Notes: generated from the letters alone by a model not told the origin. DNA of 64,000 nt from Monodelphis domestica (GCF_027887165.1 NC_077232.1:13417255-13481254), one strand, 5' to 3'. Shown: positions 9,924 to 23,240, counted from the first letter of the stretch. A program made the numbers and translations.

Positions 9924-12900
9924 GTAAGTTGTTATTCTTTGTTATATTTCTGACCGGTGAAATGTAATTATCCATGTTCCTGATCAACTGTTCTTGTGGG
10001 CAGAATTGTGTTTTATTTGGCCTCACAGCTTTGGTTAAAGCAAAGATCTGGGTTTGGAAATTTCTAGGGAAGGGGTATTAAGGAAGCTGATCAGAAAGTT
10101 TTTTCATTGTATACGGTGTAGCAAGCAAGAGAGTATATAAATATCTATTTATATTGCCACATGATATGGCAATAGAAATAGTCTGGGATTTTTCACCACA
10201 AATGGAAGGAACTCACCAGGGCAATGATTAAGGAGGCATAGCAGGGAGGGAATATACTCAATGTTGGGATTCTGGTGACAAAATTAGATTCCCCAAGAAT
10301 GCCCATATTTGAGAAAAGGTTATTGATTCTAAATATGTAAAAATGCATCAGGTGCATATTGAAGAAGAAGTTTTTGGCATGGCATTTTGAACAAGTTTGG
10401 ATGAAATTTTCATAGGGGGAGACTCAAGATTTATATAGCAAACTGGGAGAAGGATCCATCATTAACTAACTAAGGCACCAGAAAAGAGAAACAATTCAGA
10501 ATCCTCCAATCACTCCAGAATTTTATCCAACTAGAAGCTTCAAATCTTATTTCCTGAAAGAGATTTAACAGTGGAAAAGTACAAAATGTTTCTATTTCCC
10601 TCTAAGATTTTATGGACACTAGAACAACTTAGTCAAATGACTTCATATTGGAGCTCTATCTTTGTAATATAATAGGCACGTATACCTAAAGTACCAAACA
10701 ATCTTAAGTTCATAATGATCACAAATGCAACGTACATTAGATGTGTGAAACAATTCTTCAATCATATTGAGTTTTCACCACCTGTGTGTCTAGGAAATAT
10801 ACACTAGAGGACCCTTTCACTCCACTGAATTATCTAGCTAACGAGATGGCTCTTTTTGAGCCTTTCTAGATCAGGATTAAACAGTTCCTCTCATTTCCTA
10901 TTAACTCAATCTTTTCCTCTGCTTTCTGTCCTTTCCTTCTCTATTATTTCTCAACCTCCTGATAGTTTTGCAATTTGAGGAAAGAAGATAGAGATTGAAT
11001 CTGAATTTAGTATTGTCCATAGGTGGTCATCTCAATGTCCTCAGAGATAATGGAATTGTGTAGACTTTTAGGATATCTCCAAACTGAGATATGGGAGATG
11101 CACAATATTCCTTAATCCTCCTGTGGGACTTAGCTTCTCAGCGGATGTAATTGTGCCAAGGTATGGGCATGTAAAGGCAAAATTACTTCTCTTGCTCTTC
11201 TTTAATTCTCCTCTTTGCATGGTAAGATTTTTATGGTTCCTCATATTCTTCTTTCAAAGTTCTTCTCTTGGCAGTCCTTCTTTTGCATAAACATCCTTGA
11301 TGACTTTCTTCTTTTCTGCCAGAATTTCTTTGTCTCATCTTTATTGTGATCATACAACACTTGGAATGGAGAAGATAGTTCAACAATCCCAGGAGCTTTT
11401 GTTAGGACGAAAGTATGCCTTAAAACTAATAACTGTTGGAATTCTCTTTTTAATAGCTTTAAAGTTAGTTACTGATCACTGTTCTGCATATAATTGGAAG
11501 GACCCCAGTCATATAAAGCAATATGTTCCCTGAATGCAATATCTCAAGTCCCACCTTGTGCCAGAGCTTGGTGAAGTATATGCATGAGGAGTATCTGGTA
11601 AGGAAGCTTTGATAAAACAATGAATGGTAACTCAGGAAAATGTACAGTATTGGAAGGTTTGAGGATGGAAAAATAATCACATAAGGAGAAACTTAGCTGG
11701 GTTATATCCATTATTAATTTTGCCTTCAAGATCAACAACACCAGAGTACTAGGACTGAAGCATGGTTATGAAGAGAAAAAACATATTGAAGAAATTTAGT
11801 GAATGAGGGAAAGAGAAGAATTGTCCTATGTTATAGAAATGTGAGAGTCTCTCAGTATAAAAATCTAGTCAAGCCACATTGGATGTGTTCTGTTATTTTC
11901 TGATCCCAGGATTGTAGAAAATGCTGCAAAAGTTTGGGGAGAAGGTGGAAAACTGGGGGGAAATGTTATAAATGATATAATATATTTAATATTAAATAAT
12001 ACATTGAAATAATATATTATATATTATAATGTTTAAAATATGATTACTTTTGGAAACTCACTTCATTTTTTACTTTTAAGTGAAGTTTATGAATAGGAAA
12101 TTTTGTTTAAATTTGCCAGTAAATTATTTTGGGATTAATGGAAAGAAATACCTCCTAATGGTCAGTGATATAAATATGGGATGATTTCCTTTTAGAGACT
12201 GCAGGATACTGATAGAGTTAAATAAAAGGGCAGAGGACCTCACATATCTTGGAAAGATTCACCTTTGGTAGAAGCGGTTCTAGTTTTTACAGAGCTGCCA
12301 GAACAGTATTTGATAACAAATTATTGATAACAAATATGCACATATTATTCCTCTGTTCTAGTCACAAAGGACTACCAATACCTAATTCAGGCCTTCAAAA
12401 CCAAGTAAGAACTCATCCGTTAAAGTCTTATAGAGTTTCAGAATCACACAGGCCTCATTTTCCTTTGAAGGTTTATTGTACAACAATCCCTTTCAAGTTA
12501 CTGACGTTGACTCCAAATGAATTTACTTGCTTTATCTCATGCTTGAAATCATGGTTTTTCATGCTCCCTTAACACAGGCTGTATCCCAGGTCTGAAAGAT
12601 GCTCTCATGTCTACTCAGTCACTCCAAATCCTTTGTTTCCTTCAAAGCTATTCATGATTACTGTTTTCTATGAGGATTTTACCTTGAGTTTTCATGTTAC
12701 TGTAACAAAACCCCACACTTTTCTTTGTATCTACTTTGTACTTTGCTTGCATTTGTTTATGTTGTATGTGTGCAACTTATTTCCTACCAATCAAATATAA
12801 GGAAGAAAATCACAGTCTGATTTAATTTCCACATTTACTTTCCAAGCTCCAAAAATGGTCATTGGCACATAGAAGGCTTTTTTGTAAATATATATTTAAC

Positions 12901-13604
12901 TAATAAGTGAATGAGGAGAGCAGAGGAAGGGACAGATGGCTAGTCTTTTCCACTGTGGAATTTCTGGGATGGCTTCTTGGATAGCACCAATCGTTGTTTA
13001 AGTGTTGGCAGATGCCAGGCCTGATTCTTCCTAGTAGCTTCTGCTTCATTCCTACTCAGGTGCTGCTAAACAGATTTGATGAAGGCACAAGAACTTGCAC
13101 ACTGCTTTCATTCCAAAAGTTACAATGTGCTTCCATGTGCTGCTTCTTACGTGATTTCTTCTTCTTCCCACAACAGCTCTTCCAAATCCTCACTTTCATT
13201 AGCAACTTCTACTATCATCGCGTCATTCTCCTCCAATTCAGCTGTGTACATCGCCTTAAAATATACTGAGGAAACAGAAGCCATTAGTTTGATCTGCTCC
13301 TTCTCACACTCTTTTGACAATGTACTATTCACACTGTTTCCCAATCTTTCTTCATATACTCCAATGTCTGATGAAGAGATGGACCCAGTCTTTTGTACAC
13401 TCTTAATTAATTTCAACCAATGTATAAACTTTTACACCAGCATCTTCTTTCCCTTCACTCAATGACTGTTCTTTAAGTATTAGTCACGCCCTATATATAT
13501 AGCCTTGAAAACATAACACTAATGACCTACATCCTTTCTAATATCAAACTTTGCTGTTTCTGTCAAGTTGGATCTAGTTATTTATTTTCTTCCTGCCACT
13601 TTAG

Positions 13605-13883
13605 GTTCATGCTCAAACATTACCAACATTTTCTCATTTTCCAATTTGCTGTGGACGAGATCAACAAGGACCCCCATTTGCTACCCAATATAACTCTGGG
13701 ATACCAGTTGGTCAGTAACTTCCATTCTAATGAACTAGCTGTGGAGAACTCTTTGATTTGGCTGTCAGGGAACGGTCCGACCATCCCTAACTACAATTGT
13801 GAAATGCAGCACAAATCAGTGGCTGTCATTGGTGGAATGTCCTCTACACTGTCCATGGCCATGGCTACCATGTTAGGACTCAG
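13605..13883 (+). pseudogene. V2R-like receptor exon 2, unit A (13-nt deletion at the 3' end)
   Basis: This encodes the start of the extracellular Venus-flytrap (ANF-receptor) domain: 'FAVDEINKDPHLLPNITLGY', then 'TIPNYNCEMQHKSVAVIGG'. The acceptor is 'cactttag|gttcatg' and the donor 'ctcag|gtaagag'. Against exon 2 of units C and D (292 nt) it is 279 nt. The codons for 'YKVPQ' at the exon end are lost by a 13-nt deletion that leaves a donor but changes the exit phase from 0 to 2. With the broken exon 1 and no exon 3 found downstream, this is a pseudogene copy. Confidence 0.8.
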
Positions 13884-14563
13884 GTAAGAGAGGCAATACT
13901 GTTGTGTATTTTTAGCCAGGATGCTCTTTGTCATTCAAATAGCCAAATGGCACCATTGATACAGTTCACATTTATCAGGAAGCTCTAGGCACAGACATGA
14001 AATTAGAAATACAAAAAAGGAAAAAGTCCCCTCTCTGAAGGTACTCATTGTATTTTTCAGATGAGGTGATGTCATAATGAAGTATTTGTTTTTAGGGATA
14101 GTTTTGGGTCAAGTAAAGAATCTTCTGAACTTAAAATCCTATCCTCTCAGTTCACCTTTATATATTTGAATAAACCTCTGAAAATTTTAGAGAGAAGCAA
14201 GATTTTTTTCCCCTCTCACTTCATAAAACTTCCAGGATGAAGAACATTTCTTTTTATTTGGAAATTGATTTATACGTTTCCCCCAAAAGTATGAAGCGCT
14301 AGTGCATCCATTCAGTACTCTATGCTAACAAGTACCATCCAATTCTGTGTTACAGGGATATTTAAATTTTAGCTGAGAAATTTCTTCCTCATTTAGGGCC
14401 TGTTTTGCCAAATATGTAATATATCCTTCAGTACACAAATTTTTTGCCCATCAGTTTAATGTATTTCTAGTTAGTCTTGATCAGTTAGCCTGATATGCTT
14501 TTTCTAACTGGATCCTCAGAGAATATTATGATGAAAATAAAACCTCTTGGTGGTCTGGATAGT

Positions 14564-14724
14564 GTGAAGATGGAATTTAGCGCTCTCCTGATTGTAACCA
14601 TGAAGGTACATTACTAAGTACCTTCATGGTTACAATCAGGGGATTACAATTTAATCTTCACAATTAAGGAAGAGTTAAATAACTTCATTTTTACAATCAG
14701 GGGAGAGCTAAATGCAATCTTCAC
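14564..14724. mobile_element. Palindromic MITE-like element
   Basis: The ends are imperfect inverted repeats of about 34 bp ('gtgaagatggaatttagc' at the left; 'gtgaagattgcatttagc' as the reverse complement of the right). Inside, 14587-14609 and 14618-14640 are a perfect 23-bp inverted repeat around an 8-base loop. The tail part, 'acaatcaggggagagctaaa', repeats the inner motif once more. This is consistent with a small non-autonomous DNA transposon. The superfamily was not identified and no clear target duplication was found. Confidence 0.6.
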
Positions 14725-16954
14725 CCCCCCCCATGATCATTGGGAGACTACTCTCCCCATTTATCTTTTAACAGAATCATCTTGTAGTCCTAAAACCTTC
14801 TAAATACTGATTTATACAAATTAGAATTAGAAAAGAGAGAAAGAAAAGGCAGTGATTTACTAGGCACATTGACAAAAAGCCAAATTAGGGGGCAGTCCCC
14901 TTTGACATAAAAGTGTACATTTACAAGAAATGTTAAATCCCCTTCTGTTCAATCAATTGTACCCAAATCTTCATTCTGTATCTTCTTGATGCAGTGTAGG
15001 TTTCTGCAAGCATTTTTCTTTGAAGAGTTTTTTTTTTTTCTGGATTCAAGGATTTAGCAAATTTCTTTTCCTGAAATTCTTTTCAAACACAATTTTAAAT
15101 ATTAAATTTTTATTCATAAAAATACACTACAATAGAAAGCCATCAGGGCAAGCAGACAGAATGAAGAGCTGATTCAATACTAAAACAATATGCCTTTTAC
15201 TTGCAAGCCCTAAGAGTGCCTCTATAGCAAGAAAGATGGGGATATGTGTTAGAAAAGAAAGAAACTATGGATTTTAATCAATTCAACGATGCTTCTCTGC
15301 CATAAAGTATTCATGTTTTACTTGTTTCTCTCTTTATCCTTTGGTATTCTCATAATTTTGATTCCTGAGAAATCATGGTGATCGATCATCACTTGTTTTT
15401 AGCAGAGTTTGATGAATGGTGGTATAAAAATTAGCCTTTATTTCAAGAGTCAGGATCAGGGAAATCATTGCATAATTCCAGAAATGTGATTCAGGATAAT
15501 TCCATTCAAACCACATTGATTGAGCAGTATCATGTGATAGGCATAGTACAAGAAAAAGATAATTTCCAAAACATAAAATGATTCTGATTACTTTCTGCAG
15601 TTCTTGTTGCCATTTCCAGTTACAGATGGGTACACCAATTAAATGATGCTCACAAGTTGCTACTCTTTCTCTGCTCTGTAGCACTTGCTTTAACTGCCTT
15701 CATGGCCTATGGAACAAATTGGTGCCATCAGCCCATTCTGATGGGGCAGCCCCTTGTGGGCCGAGGTAGATATATCCTATCTGGTTAATAGTTGTGAGGC
15801 TGGTCAGTTATCCTCAGCCCCATTTAGACTCCTGGCAAATAAGGATTTACTGGTGTGGAGTCACTTTGAATGGGAGGGCTTCTAGGAGCCATGAGTGAGT
15901 GTAGGCAGACACCAAAGGTATATTGGGTCTTCAGGAAGGATTAGCACCTCCAGTATTATGGTTTGCTGAATCCTGTTTGGGTTGCTCATCCACAAATTAT
16001 TCTGATATATGTATGTATATATAAATTTATATACCCTTGAGAGGGATGGTCATGACCTTCGTGATTACAAAAGGGAGAAATGAGAAGGCTGGTATAGGAT
16101 CCACCAGCAGCTCCTATATAAAGAACCTGTTGGTGGTGACCTGAGAAGGAAATTGTTGGCTAGAGGAACATGGATGTAAGGTAGATGAGGCAGTCAGAAG
16201 AAGAGATGCAGGAATAAAGTCTCAGAGATCACAAGTTAAAACATATGGGGAGTCGCAAGCTCCATAATTACCTCTCTAGAAAGAGAAAGCAAGTGGAGAA
16301 ATTACATGTATGTGAAACAAGAGAACATGCATGGAGCAGAGAACTCCAGAACATCACCCATGGACCAGATGGCCAAGAGATTAATGGGAGATGTGAGGAG
16401 CAACTGTGCTGAATAAGTCAGTCAGACATGAGGAGGCCATTATAGGCCATAGCATGATTAGGAGGTGCAAGGAGCAAGAGCAAGTGCAAGTGCAGGAGAA
16501 GTAAGAGGGCGGCTCACACATGTTCCCCAGTTTTTATTGGAGACTTTAGGAATGTCAAGTAGGGGATGATAAATGAATACGTGAGAAGATATAGGTTTTA
16601 ACATTGGTTGAATTGGCAATGACAAAATCAAATTGGAGGAGATTAATCCAACCTGCGCTTTGTAAAGGAATATTATCAGAGCCAGGACTCTGTAGCTGGC
16701 CACTCCCAGACCAGGAATTTGCTAGTCCTTTGGACTGTCCCTTTCTATATAATGATCACCAAGTGATCTGACCATGTGTCTGGTAAATGAATATACAGGG
16801 TACCATAACAAAACATCAACCATATTTCCAAGATGCTGACATGCCTGGTATGCTACAGCGGGACAGAAAACTTGCTCTAAGCCACTGAACCAGAAGATGA
16901 CATTGTCTGTCCAAATCAACTCCAGGAGTCGAGTTCAGCAGAAATGTTCAATAT

Positions 16955-17240
16955 TTGCACTCTAAAGTTTCTGCTGCTGCTGTTGTGTTGTTGCTCCATC
17001 CTTTCAGATGTTGTTCCTGCCCAATTTGGGATTTTTCTAGGCAAAGACCCTCGAGTAGTTTTCAATTTCCTTCTCAAATTCATGTTTCATATACAGAAAC
17101 TTAGGCAAATAGTGATGAGTGACTTTCTTAGGAGAACACAGTTAATAAGTACCTGAGACCAGATTTGAACTCACAAAGATTTGTTTTCCTGCCTCAAAGT
17201 CCAGCACACTATTTTTGATGCCACCAAGATGCCTCAATCA
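16955..17240 (+). repeat. SINE-like block shared with 43790-44010
   Basis: The block has 'ctccatcctttcagatgttg', 'ctaggcaaagaccct', 'gagaacacagttaataagtacctgag', 'tttgaactcacaaagat' and 'ccagcacactat' in a row. It resembles a CORE/MIR-type SINE 3' half. A diverged copy sits at the equivalent place in unit D, so it was present before the units duplicated. Confidence 0.55.
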
Positions 17241-17315
17241 TGGATGTAAAGCAGAAATAGAGGCCATCAAGGATTTCTGAGGAAGGACCAGAGTTGGATA
17301 AAAACTCTGACCCTA

Positions 17316-17520
17316 GGGGGCTGCTGGGTAGCTTAGTGGATTGAGAGTCAGGACGGGAGTTCCTAGGTTCAAATCTGGCCTCAGACACTTCTCAACTGTG
17401 TGACCCTGGACTGGTCATTTAACCCCCATTGCCCAGCCCTTACCACTCTTCTGCCTTGGAACCAATACATAGTATTGATTCCAAGATGGAAGGTAAGGCA
17501 TTAAGAAAAATAAAAAAAAT
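17316..17520 (+). mobile_element. tRNA-derived SINE (sense)
   Basis: It starts 'ggggctgctgggtagctta' (A-box region 'tagcttagtgg') with B-box region 'ggttcaaatc', then 'ggcctcagacactt', 'gtgtgaccctgga', and an A-rich tail ending at 17520. The flanking duplication 'tctgacccta' is at 17306-17315 and 17521-17530. It belongs to the same family as 33601-33805. Confidence 0.9.
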
Positions 17521-17899
17521 TCTGACCCTAAAATAACAAATCTTAAGAGAATTCTAAAAAGAGGAAAGAAGAAGAATCAGAAGCAAATCAGTAAATTATT
17601 TGGGAAATTAAAGAGAGTATATTCAGAGGCAGAGGGGCATATGGGATTTTCTGGAAGAATAATTACCTCTGCTATAAGGGCTTGCTAAGCTCTTTTGAGG
17701 AATGTTGATCCAGCTTTCCTGGCTCGCCTTCTCCCAGTTCTCCTGTGTGATTGTCAAAAGTAATATGCACTGTGCTCATATCCGGTCTCAGGAGACAGGT
17801 TAAAAAACGTTGAGGTTAATTGAACAATCAGTGAGTTATAAGTGTGTCTACTCCTAGCATATAGGCAATAAAGAATACTAAATACTTACTCACCAATTA

Positions 17900-18530
17900 A
17901 TTCTACATATACTTAAAAATCTTTATTATTCAATTTTTCGTCTATGTTTTCTTTTTCAAACTGGTAATTGAATGATTATATTACTCAGAATGATTTAATC
18001 ATACAATTACTATTAAGACTCTTCTCTGTATGCTATTAGTGTATACAGATTTCTCTTGGTTTTGCTAATTTTACTCTATATTGCTTCACACAAGGCATTT
18101 TTTCTCCCTAAAATCAACTTGCTTTTCTTTTCTTACTCATACTGATGTATTTCATCATAAAGTTATACTAAAATCTATTCAGTCAGGCCCCAATTGATGG
18201 ACATACCATCAGTCGCAATTCTTTGCCTCCAGAAAGGGAACCTCTAGAAACATTTTAGGAAAATAATTTTCATTTACCTTGGGAAAGAAATCTAAATGTG
18301 GTATTGTTTGGTCAAATGGTATACACAGTTTCCTAACATATAAGACAGGATTCCAAATGTCTTTTGAAAATGGTTGGATTAGAACACATTTACCCCAACA
18401 ATCCACTAGTGTGCCAATTTTTGAAAATTATTAGCAGTATTTGTATTTTCCTATTCTCTCATATGAGTCAGGTTGATAGTTGTGAGATGGCACGTTCTCT
18501 ATCAATAAGAGAGAGAATACTTTCCTAGTG
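17900..18530 (-). mobile_element. Old L1 ORF2 3'-terminal fragment (antisense)
   Basis: The minus-strand frame at 18209-18406 reads like the ORF2p C-terminal region: 'CVLIQPFSKDIWN' and 'IPFDQTIPHLDFFPK' correspond to 'CELIQPFWKAIWN' and 'LPFDPAIALLGLYPK' in the younger L1 at 45 kb. It is heavily diverged and has no intact frame. Confidence 0.65.
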
Positions 18531-19199
18531 AATGGTACTCAGGACAAAGAATTTGCTTTGAAACTGGGGTGACAACATAGGAACATTTCCTAGTTGCACT
18601 TCTGATCATGACATTACCATGATTGTAGGCAACATTTTCCAATTTTAATCATAGGTACCAACCTAAAAATAACTTATGAGATTACATGTCATAGGATGAG
18701 GAAGTACCATTCATTTAGCTTCTCCCTTTCTCACTGAATATGATAAAGATGTCAGAATGAGACTATATTTTTCCAAGAACCTTACCATAGTGGGTTCAAC
18801 TTATAAGAGGGTCAGTTTGGCAATCTGTATCAAGATATCCTTGCTGATTGGGTCACTTTAGATTGATTAACTCACTGTTCACAAGCTATTTTAATTCATT
18901 CTACAAAAATTCATGATGAAGTTTAGGATAATGTCAAACATTCCCTTATTGCCGGGAGAAATCTGGTGACTTGAGATCTAATGCTGGAACAAGTATTGGG
19001 TTAGAGACTAGGAATTTGGATACTTAATGAATTGTGGAGTGGAGGAGAGTTAATCTCCTTGAGTTCTTATTAGTAGGGTAGGGATGATGTGTAATGCCAA
19101 CTGTGACATCAGCTTTCAGTGGGAGGAAGTTACCATCTTACATCCCTAAATGAATTAAAAAAAAGTGAATTTTCCTTCTAGACCCAGCTCTGGGGCCAT

Positions 19200-21850
19200 T
19201 AGCTCCTCCTTGTGATCCTGATATGAAAGATTTCTTGGCCATCTGAAAATAGGTTGGATTGCTCTCTTGTACTTCACCAAGCCCTTAGAAAAGGTGGGAC
19301 TTGAGTTATTGCAGTTGGGGGACACATTGATGGAAAATATGGGGGTCCATCCCATTATATTCAGAATAGTGGTCAGTGACTAACTTTGAAGATTTTAAGA
19401 AAGAAAATCCTGAGAGTTATTAGTTTTAAGAAATTCTTTAGTCATAACAAAACCTAGTGAGAATGCTGAAATACTTTCTCCATCCTCAGAGTTGTATGTT
19501 CAGAATAAAAAGAAGATGAAGGAATTCTGGCAAAAAAGAAGACAATTATAAACCAAGACAAGGACTAAAAAAAAGGTACAACTGGGACGGAAGGATTTGA
19601 GGAGCCATAATATCTTTTCCTATATAATGGAGAAGAATTAATTGAAAGGAAGGAAAATAGTTGTGAGAGATTTTGCATGCCCAGGCTTTAGTAAAATTCC
19701 ACTTGCTGACCATGCAGGAGGAATAAGAAATATCATGCAGCTAACCCAACTCAGGTTGGATATATCCTAGAAGACAGCATGATGCCATTTTCTTGGAGGA
19801 CATTGTGATGACCATCTGGTGGCAATTATTAAATCAGATTACATCACTATTTTCTCTCCTAAACCTAAACATCAGAAGTTTGAAAAAGAGTATTAAAGAA
19901 AAATAGGGAAATCAGAGCAATGCAATTGTGGTTTATAAAAAGAAATGAGGGGATTTTATATGTACGCAATCTCTAAAGGTTCCAAGAGAACAATCTTATG
20001 CAAAAGGGGAACAATTGAACCAAAAAATCATCCCCGATATAACTTATTTTGCAATATTCTTAATTGACAGTTTTTTCAGGCATCTAAATACATGGCACTT
20101 GTGGTCATTTAAAGCTTAATATTATTTGATATTTTATTTATCTTTTGCTGTTATATTATAATGATAAAACTCCATAGAAAGTCAATTCCACCAAGTTCTC
20201 CTAAACCCCATAACAGCTCGTAGGGAAAGATAAACGTTTTTTAGTTTTCCATCACTAAATCTCTTTCAGACAGATGAGATGTGAAGGTTTTGGTTGGATA
20301 AATCTGTAGAGTGATTGTCGAATTCTGAATTAGTTCTCTTTTCTGATGCCTTAGTAAGCCAATGATAGATCCTTCTTTCAGTCTGTAACATCAGATTCAG
20401 AGACTTTCCCTGGCAAATTTTATCCAAACAGATCATTATAAGTAAGTGATCCCCAAAACGTCTTCATCTTTATGTTTCTGATAAGAAATCTGACTTTCTA
20501 TATTTGGGACTAGCAGCCTTTTCTCAAATAAGGGTATTCTTGGGGAACCTAATTCTGCCACTTGAATCCCAACATTGAGTATATTCCCTCTCTGCTATGT
20601 CTCCTCAATCATTGTCCTCAATGTCCTTCCATCCATGGTGATGCATTTCTCGCTATCTATGTTACCACATACCGTGTATACATACTTTCTATCTGGCTGC
20701 TTGCTGCACAATACACAATGTAAAAGCCTATGATTTTAGCAATTTCCTCAATACCTTTTTCCTTATAACATCAAACCAAAATCTTTTCTTTACTCAATGC
20801 TGTGAGGGCACAAAAAACCCAATTCTACCAGAAAGACCAGGTAGTCAGGAATATCAATGACATTTCACCAATGAGAAAAATAATACAGTAATAACAACCT
20901 GTCCTGTTTCTGGAGCTTTCCATAGTGGAAGTTGTTTGAAAAATAACTTGTCAATATGCAATTCACACTTCAGATACATAGAGAGGAAGGCCCCTATAAC
21001 TGTCTCCTTCCTTTCTATACGTGGGCCTGTAATCTCTTTCTAAGCAACAAGGAGGTTCTCCCATCTGATATTCAGGAAAAGAAAACTGAAAAAGCAGGAT
21101 CACAAGTAATTTAAATAAAAATGGCCCCAATTTGCCAAAATCCATGACTAAATTCCAAAATCTATGAAGTGTCTAAGAGTAGAGAAATCGAATAGGATTG
21201 CGGATATGTTTTCAAGAATTTATCGGCACATTTTCTGTTTCTAAAGGTTTTGATTTTTTAATAATTTTTTAAACTGTTCTATTTTGAACAGTCCCTCAAA
21301 TTAGGGAAATCCTAATATGAGATACGACACAGGCCTCTGTTTTGGTTAAACAGAAAAGATAGCCAAATAGTGTATATTTATCGGACTTTTTGCCTTCTGG
21401 ATATTATTCCTTTTGTTCCCTATGGATAGGGAGTGAAAATGGTCTCAGCTTTATGTCTCTGGAGTGTTAGTCAAAAAAACACGTTGACCAGAGTCAGAAA
21501 GTGAGATCATTGGGGACCGTCCTGACCTGCAATTCTTCACCTGCATCCTCCTTCCTGAGTTAAAAAAAGGGATAAAATAAGTTTGGTCACCTGCTTCCTT
21601 GTTTCAGTCCCTGCAGTATTAGCAGCTTCCCTGGGGTTTGAGATGTCCAAAGTGCTGTCCTATCTGTCTTAATTGTGTGCTTAAGGACTTCTGGAGTGAT
21701 ACTTCCATTCTCACCAAACTAATTCTCTGCAATGACTCAATATTTTCAGATATTACATCAGGCAGATTCTAGCTTTAGATGAAAAGTCAGGAAGAGAGAG
21801 TGATAGTTTCCATGACATGGACCAATGTTCCTAGACAGTGTTGAATCTAG
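19200..21850 (-). repeat. V2R segmental-duplication unit B, inverted and truncated
   Basis: The reverse complement aligns with unit A about 8600-11600: the upstream block ('aatattgagtcattgcagag'), exon 1, and roughly 1.5-2 kb of intron 1 (for example 'ttgcagttcaagtccca'-type blocks near 19320). Homology fades near 19.2 kb, before the place where exon 2 would be expected. The unit is therefore an inverted copy with only exon 1. Confidence 0.65.
20963..21145 (-). pseudogene. V2R-like receptor exon 1, unit B (frameshifted)
   Basis: The ATG (21143-21145) aligns with the starts in units A, C and D. The signal peptide 'LLVILLFQFSFPEY' is followed by 'CCLERDYRPTYRKEGD'. A small deletion after 'KEGD' shifts the frame, so the expected 'LVIGG' is replaced by 'SYRGL' and the frame ends at 20963. 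No partner exon 2 was found on the minus strand below it. It is a pseudogene exon in inverted orientation relative to the other copies. Confidence 0.75.
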
Positions 21851-23240
21851 CCTTGAATACATTAACCACAAAGCTTTGGCCTGTGAAAGTATACACTAAA
21901 TCAACCCTGAATTAATATATGCATAATAGTAATAAAAAGAATTTCAACAATTGATGATACCCTCACCATCATTTTTTCTGCCAGAGATTTTGATAATCCA
22001 GATATACTTGCCCATTCTGGAAGACACTATTCTCAGTCTTCCCATTAGTTTCTTATTGTGGGATTACCACGTAACCTTGAGAAATCCCTGATTTCTCTGT
22101 ACAGGCAAATGTAACCACAGAGTATGCTATCACTTCATCTTTTATTTCTACAGATATCATGTGATCCAGTCTACTTGTGTTTTTTTTTTTTACCTGCATA
22201 TAAGGAATACAGAAATCTATACTAGTTTCCTTTATATGGCCCTTAGTATTAGAAACCCCATTATGTAATTATTAATTAATATTAAAACTATTTATTTTTA
22301 AGATATCAGTCTTTTCATTAAAGAATTAGAGTTTTCTTTGTAATGTTCTATCAACTCATTGCTGTGACACCTCCTGAATTATCTACATGAGAACAATTTA
22401 ATTCTTAGACCATGATTACCTTCAGTTACATTGACACATGACCAACCCCCAGCCTTTCATCTATATTAACTATATGGCCGTGAACAAGTCCTATAACCTT
22501 GCAGGCAGCCCCCAGGCACATCCTACAATGACAATTTACAAGTGAATTGCCGAACTGCATCTGGGTGGGCTTCATCCAAACTATGACACAAAATGTGTGG
22601 TGAAGAATAAATGCTGGCTGACTTCTTGTTCTCAAAGCAAGATTAGAAGAGGACATAATGACTTGACTATAGTCTGTAGTAGAGTATGGCAAAATTTAAG
22701 CACCTGAGTTCAAATATGGACATATGGACAAAATTCCATCTTCGACAAGATTTTTAGAGAATTTGGGCTACTTTCTTTTCCATTTTAAATAAAAGAAAAT
22801 ATTCATTTATGAAGTTAAAGCTGAGAAGTGGAGCCTACATGGCAGAGTATATGCAAGGAAACCTCAAACCTCTCTGGCTTTATTCTCCAAATAAATTTGA
22901 AATGGACCTTAAGAAGAATTCTGGTGGAGTAGAATCAACATGGTAACAGAGTGAAAGAACTTTTCTTTTGTAGAAAACATCTGGGAATATAGACAGAGAG
23001 GGTGAATGTACCCTATTGAGGAAGGGGGAGGGGGGTCATTAAGGCACCAGTGGCTACCCTGTGAAAAGTTGCCTACACATATAGCTTGGCTGGATATAAG
23101 CATGGTCAGGCCTTCTTCACAGTAGCTCCAGTTGCAACCTTGGGGGTTATCCTCCTGGGGGGAATTGAACGAAGCATTGAAGGCAATGGCTTCGTCATCT
23201 GGTGGTTGGGAATCAAGGCAAAGTCAGCAGCTGGCAGTGA
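21850..23240. other. Mostly unassigned stretch with a decayed SINE near 22440-22600
   Basis: Bases 22440-22600 resemble an old tRNA-type SINE ('gtgaacaagtcctataacctt', 'ggcagcccccaggcac', 'tgccgaactgcat'). There is a poly(T) run at 22181-22191. No gene is evident elsewhere. Confidence 0.4.

Larger units (their letters stand above)
8590..17240 (+). repeat. V2R segmental-duplication unit A
   Basis: Homology with the other units starts near the 'tctcatgtcaaactggtctc' block at 8640 (compare 32230 and 38414; reverse complement near 21800) and runs through exon 1, intron 1 and exon 2. The downstream flank 15600-17240 aligns with 42870-44010 of unit D, including a shared SINE-like block. Specific to this unit are an L1 tail inserted upstream of exon 1, a MITE-like palindrome downstream of exon 2, and a longer intron 1 of about 3.7 kb. 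Confidence 0.7.

Noticed and set aside
13076-13465. 129-codon plus-strand frame (and an 89-codon antisense frame) upstream of exon 2 of unit A
   Set aside because: It lies in V2R intron 1. The homologous stretches in units C and D do not keep the frame, and the serine-rich translation has no family signature.
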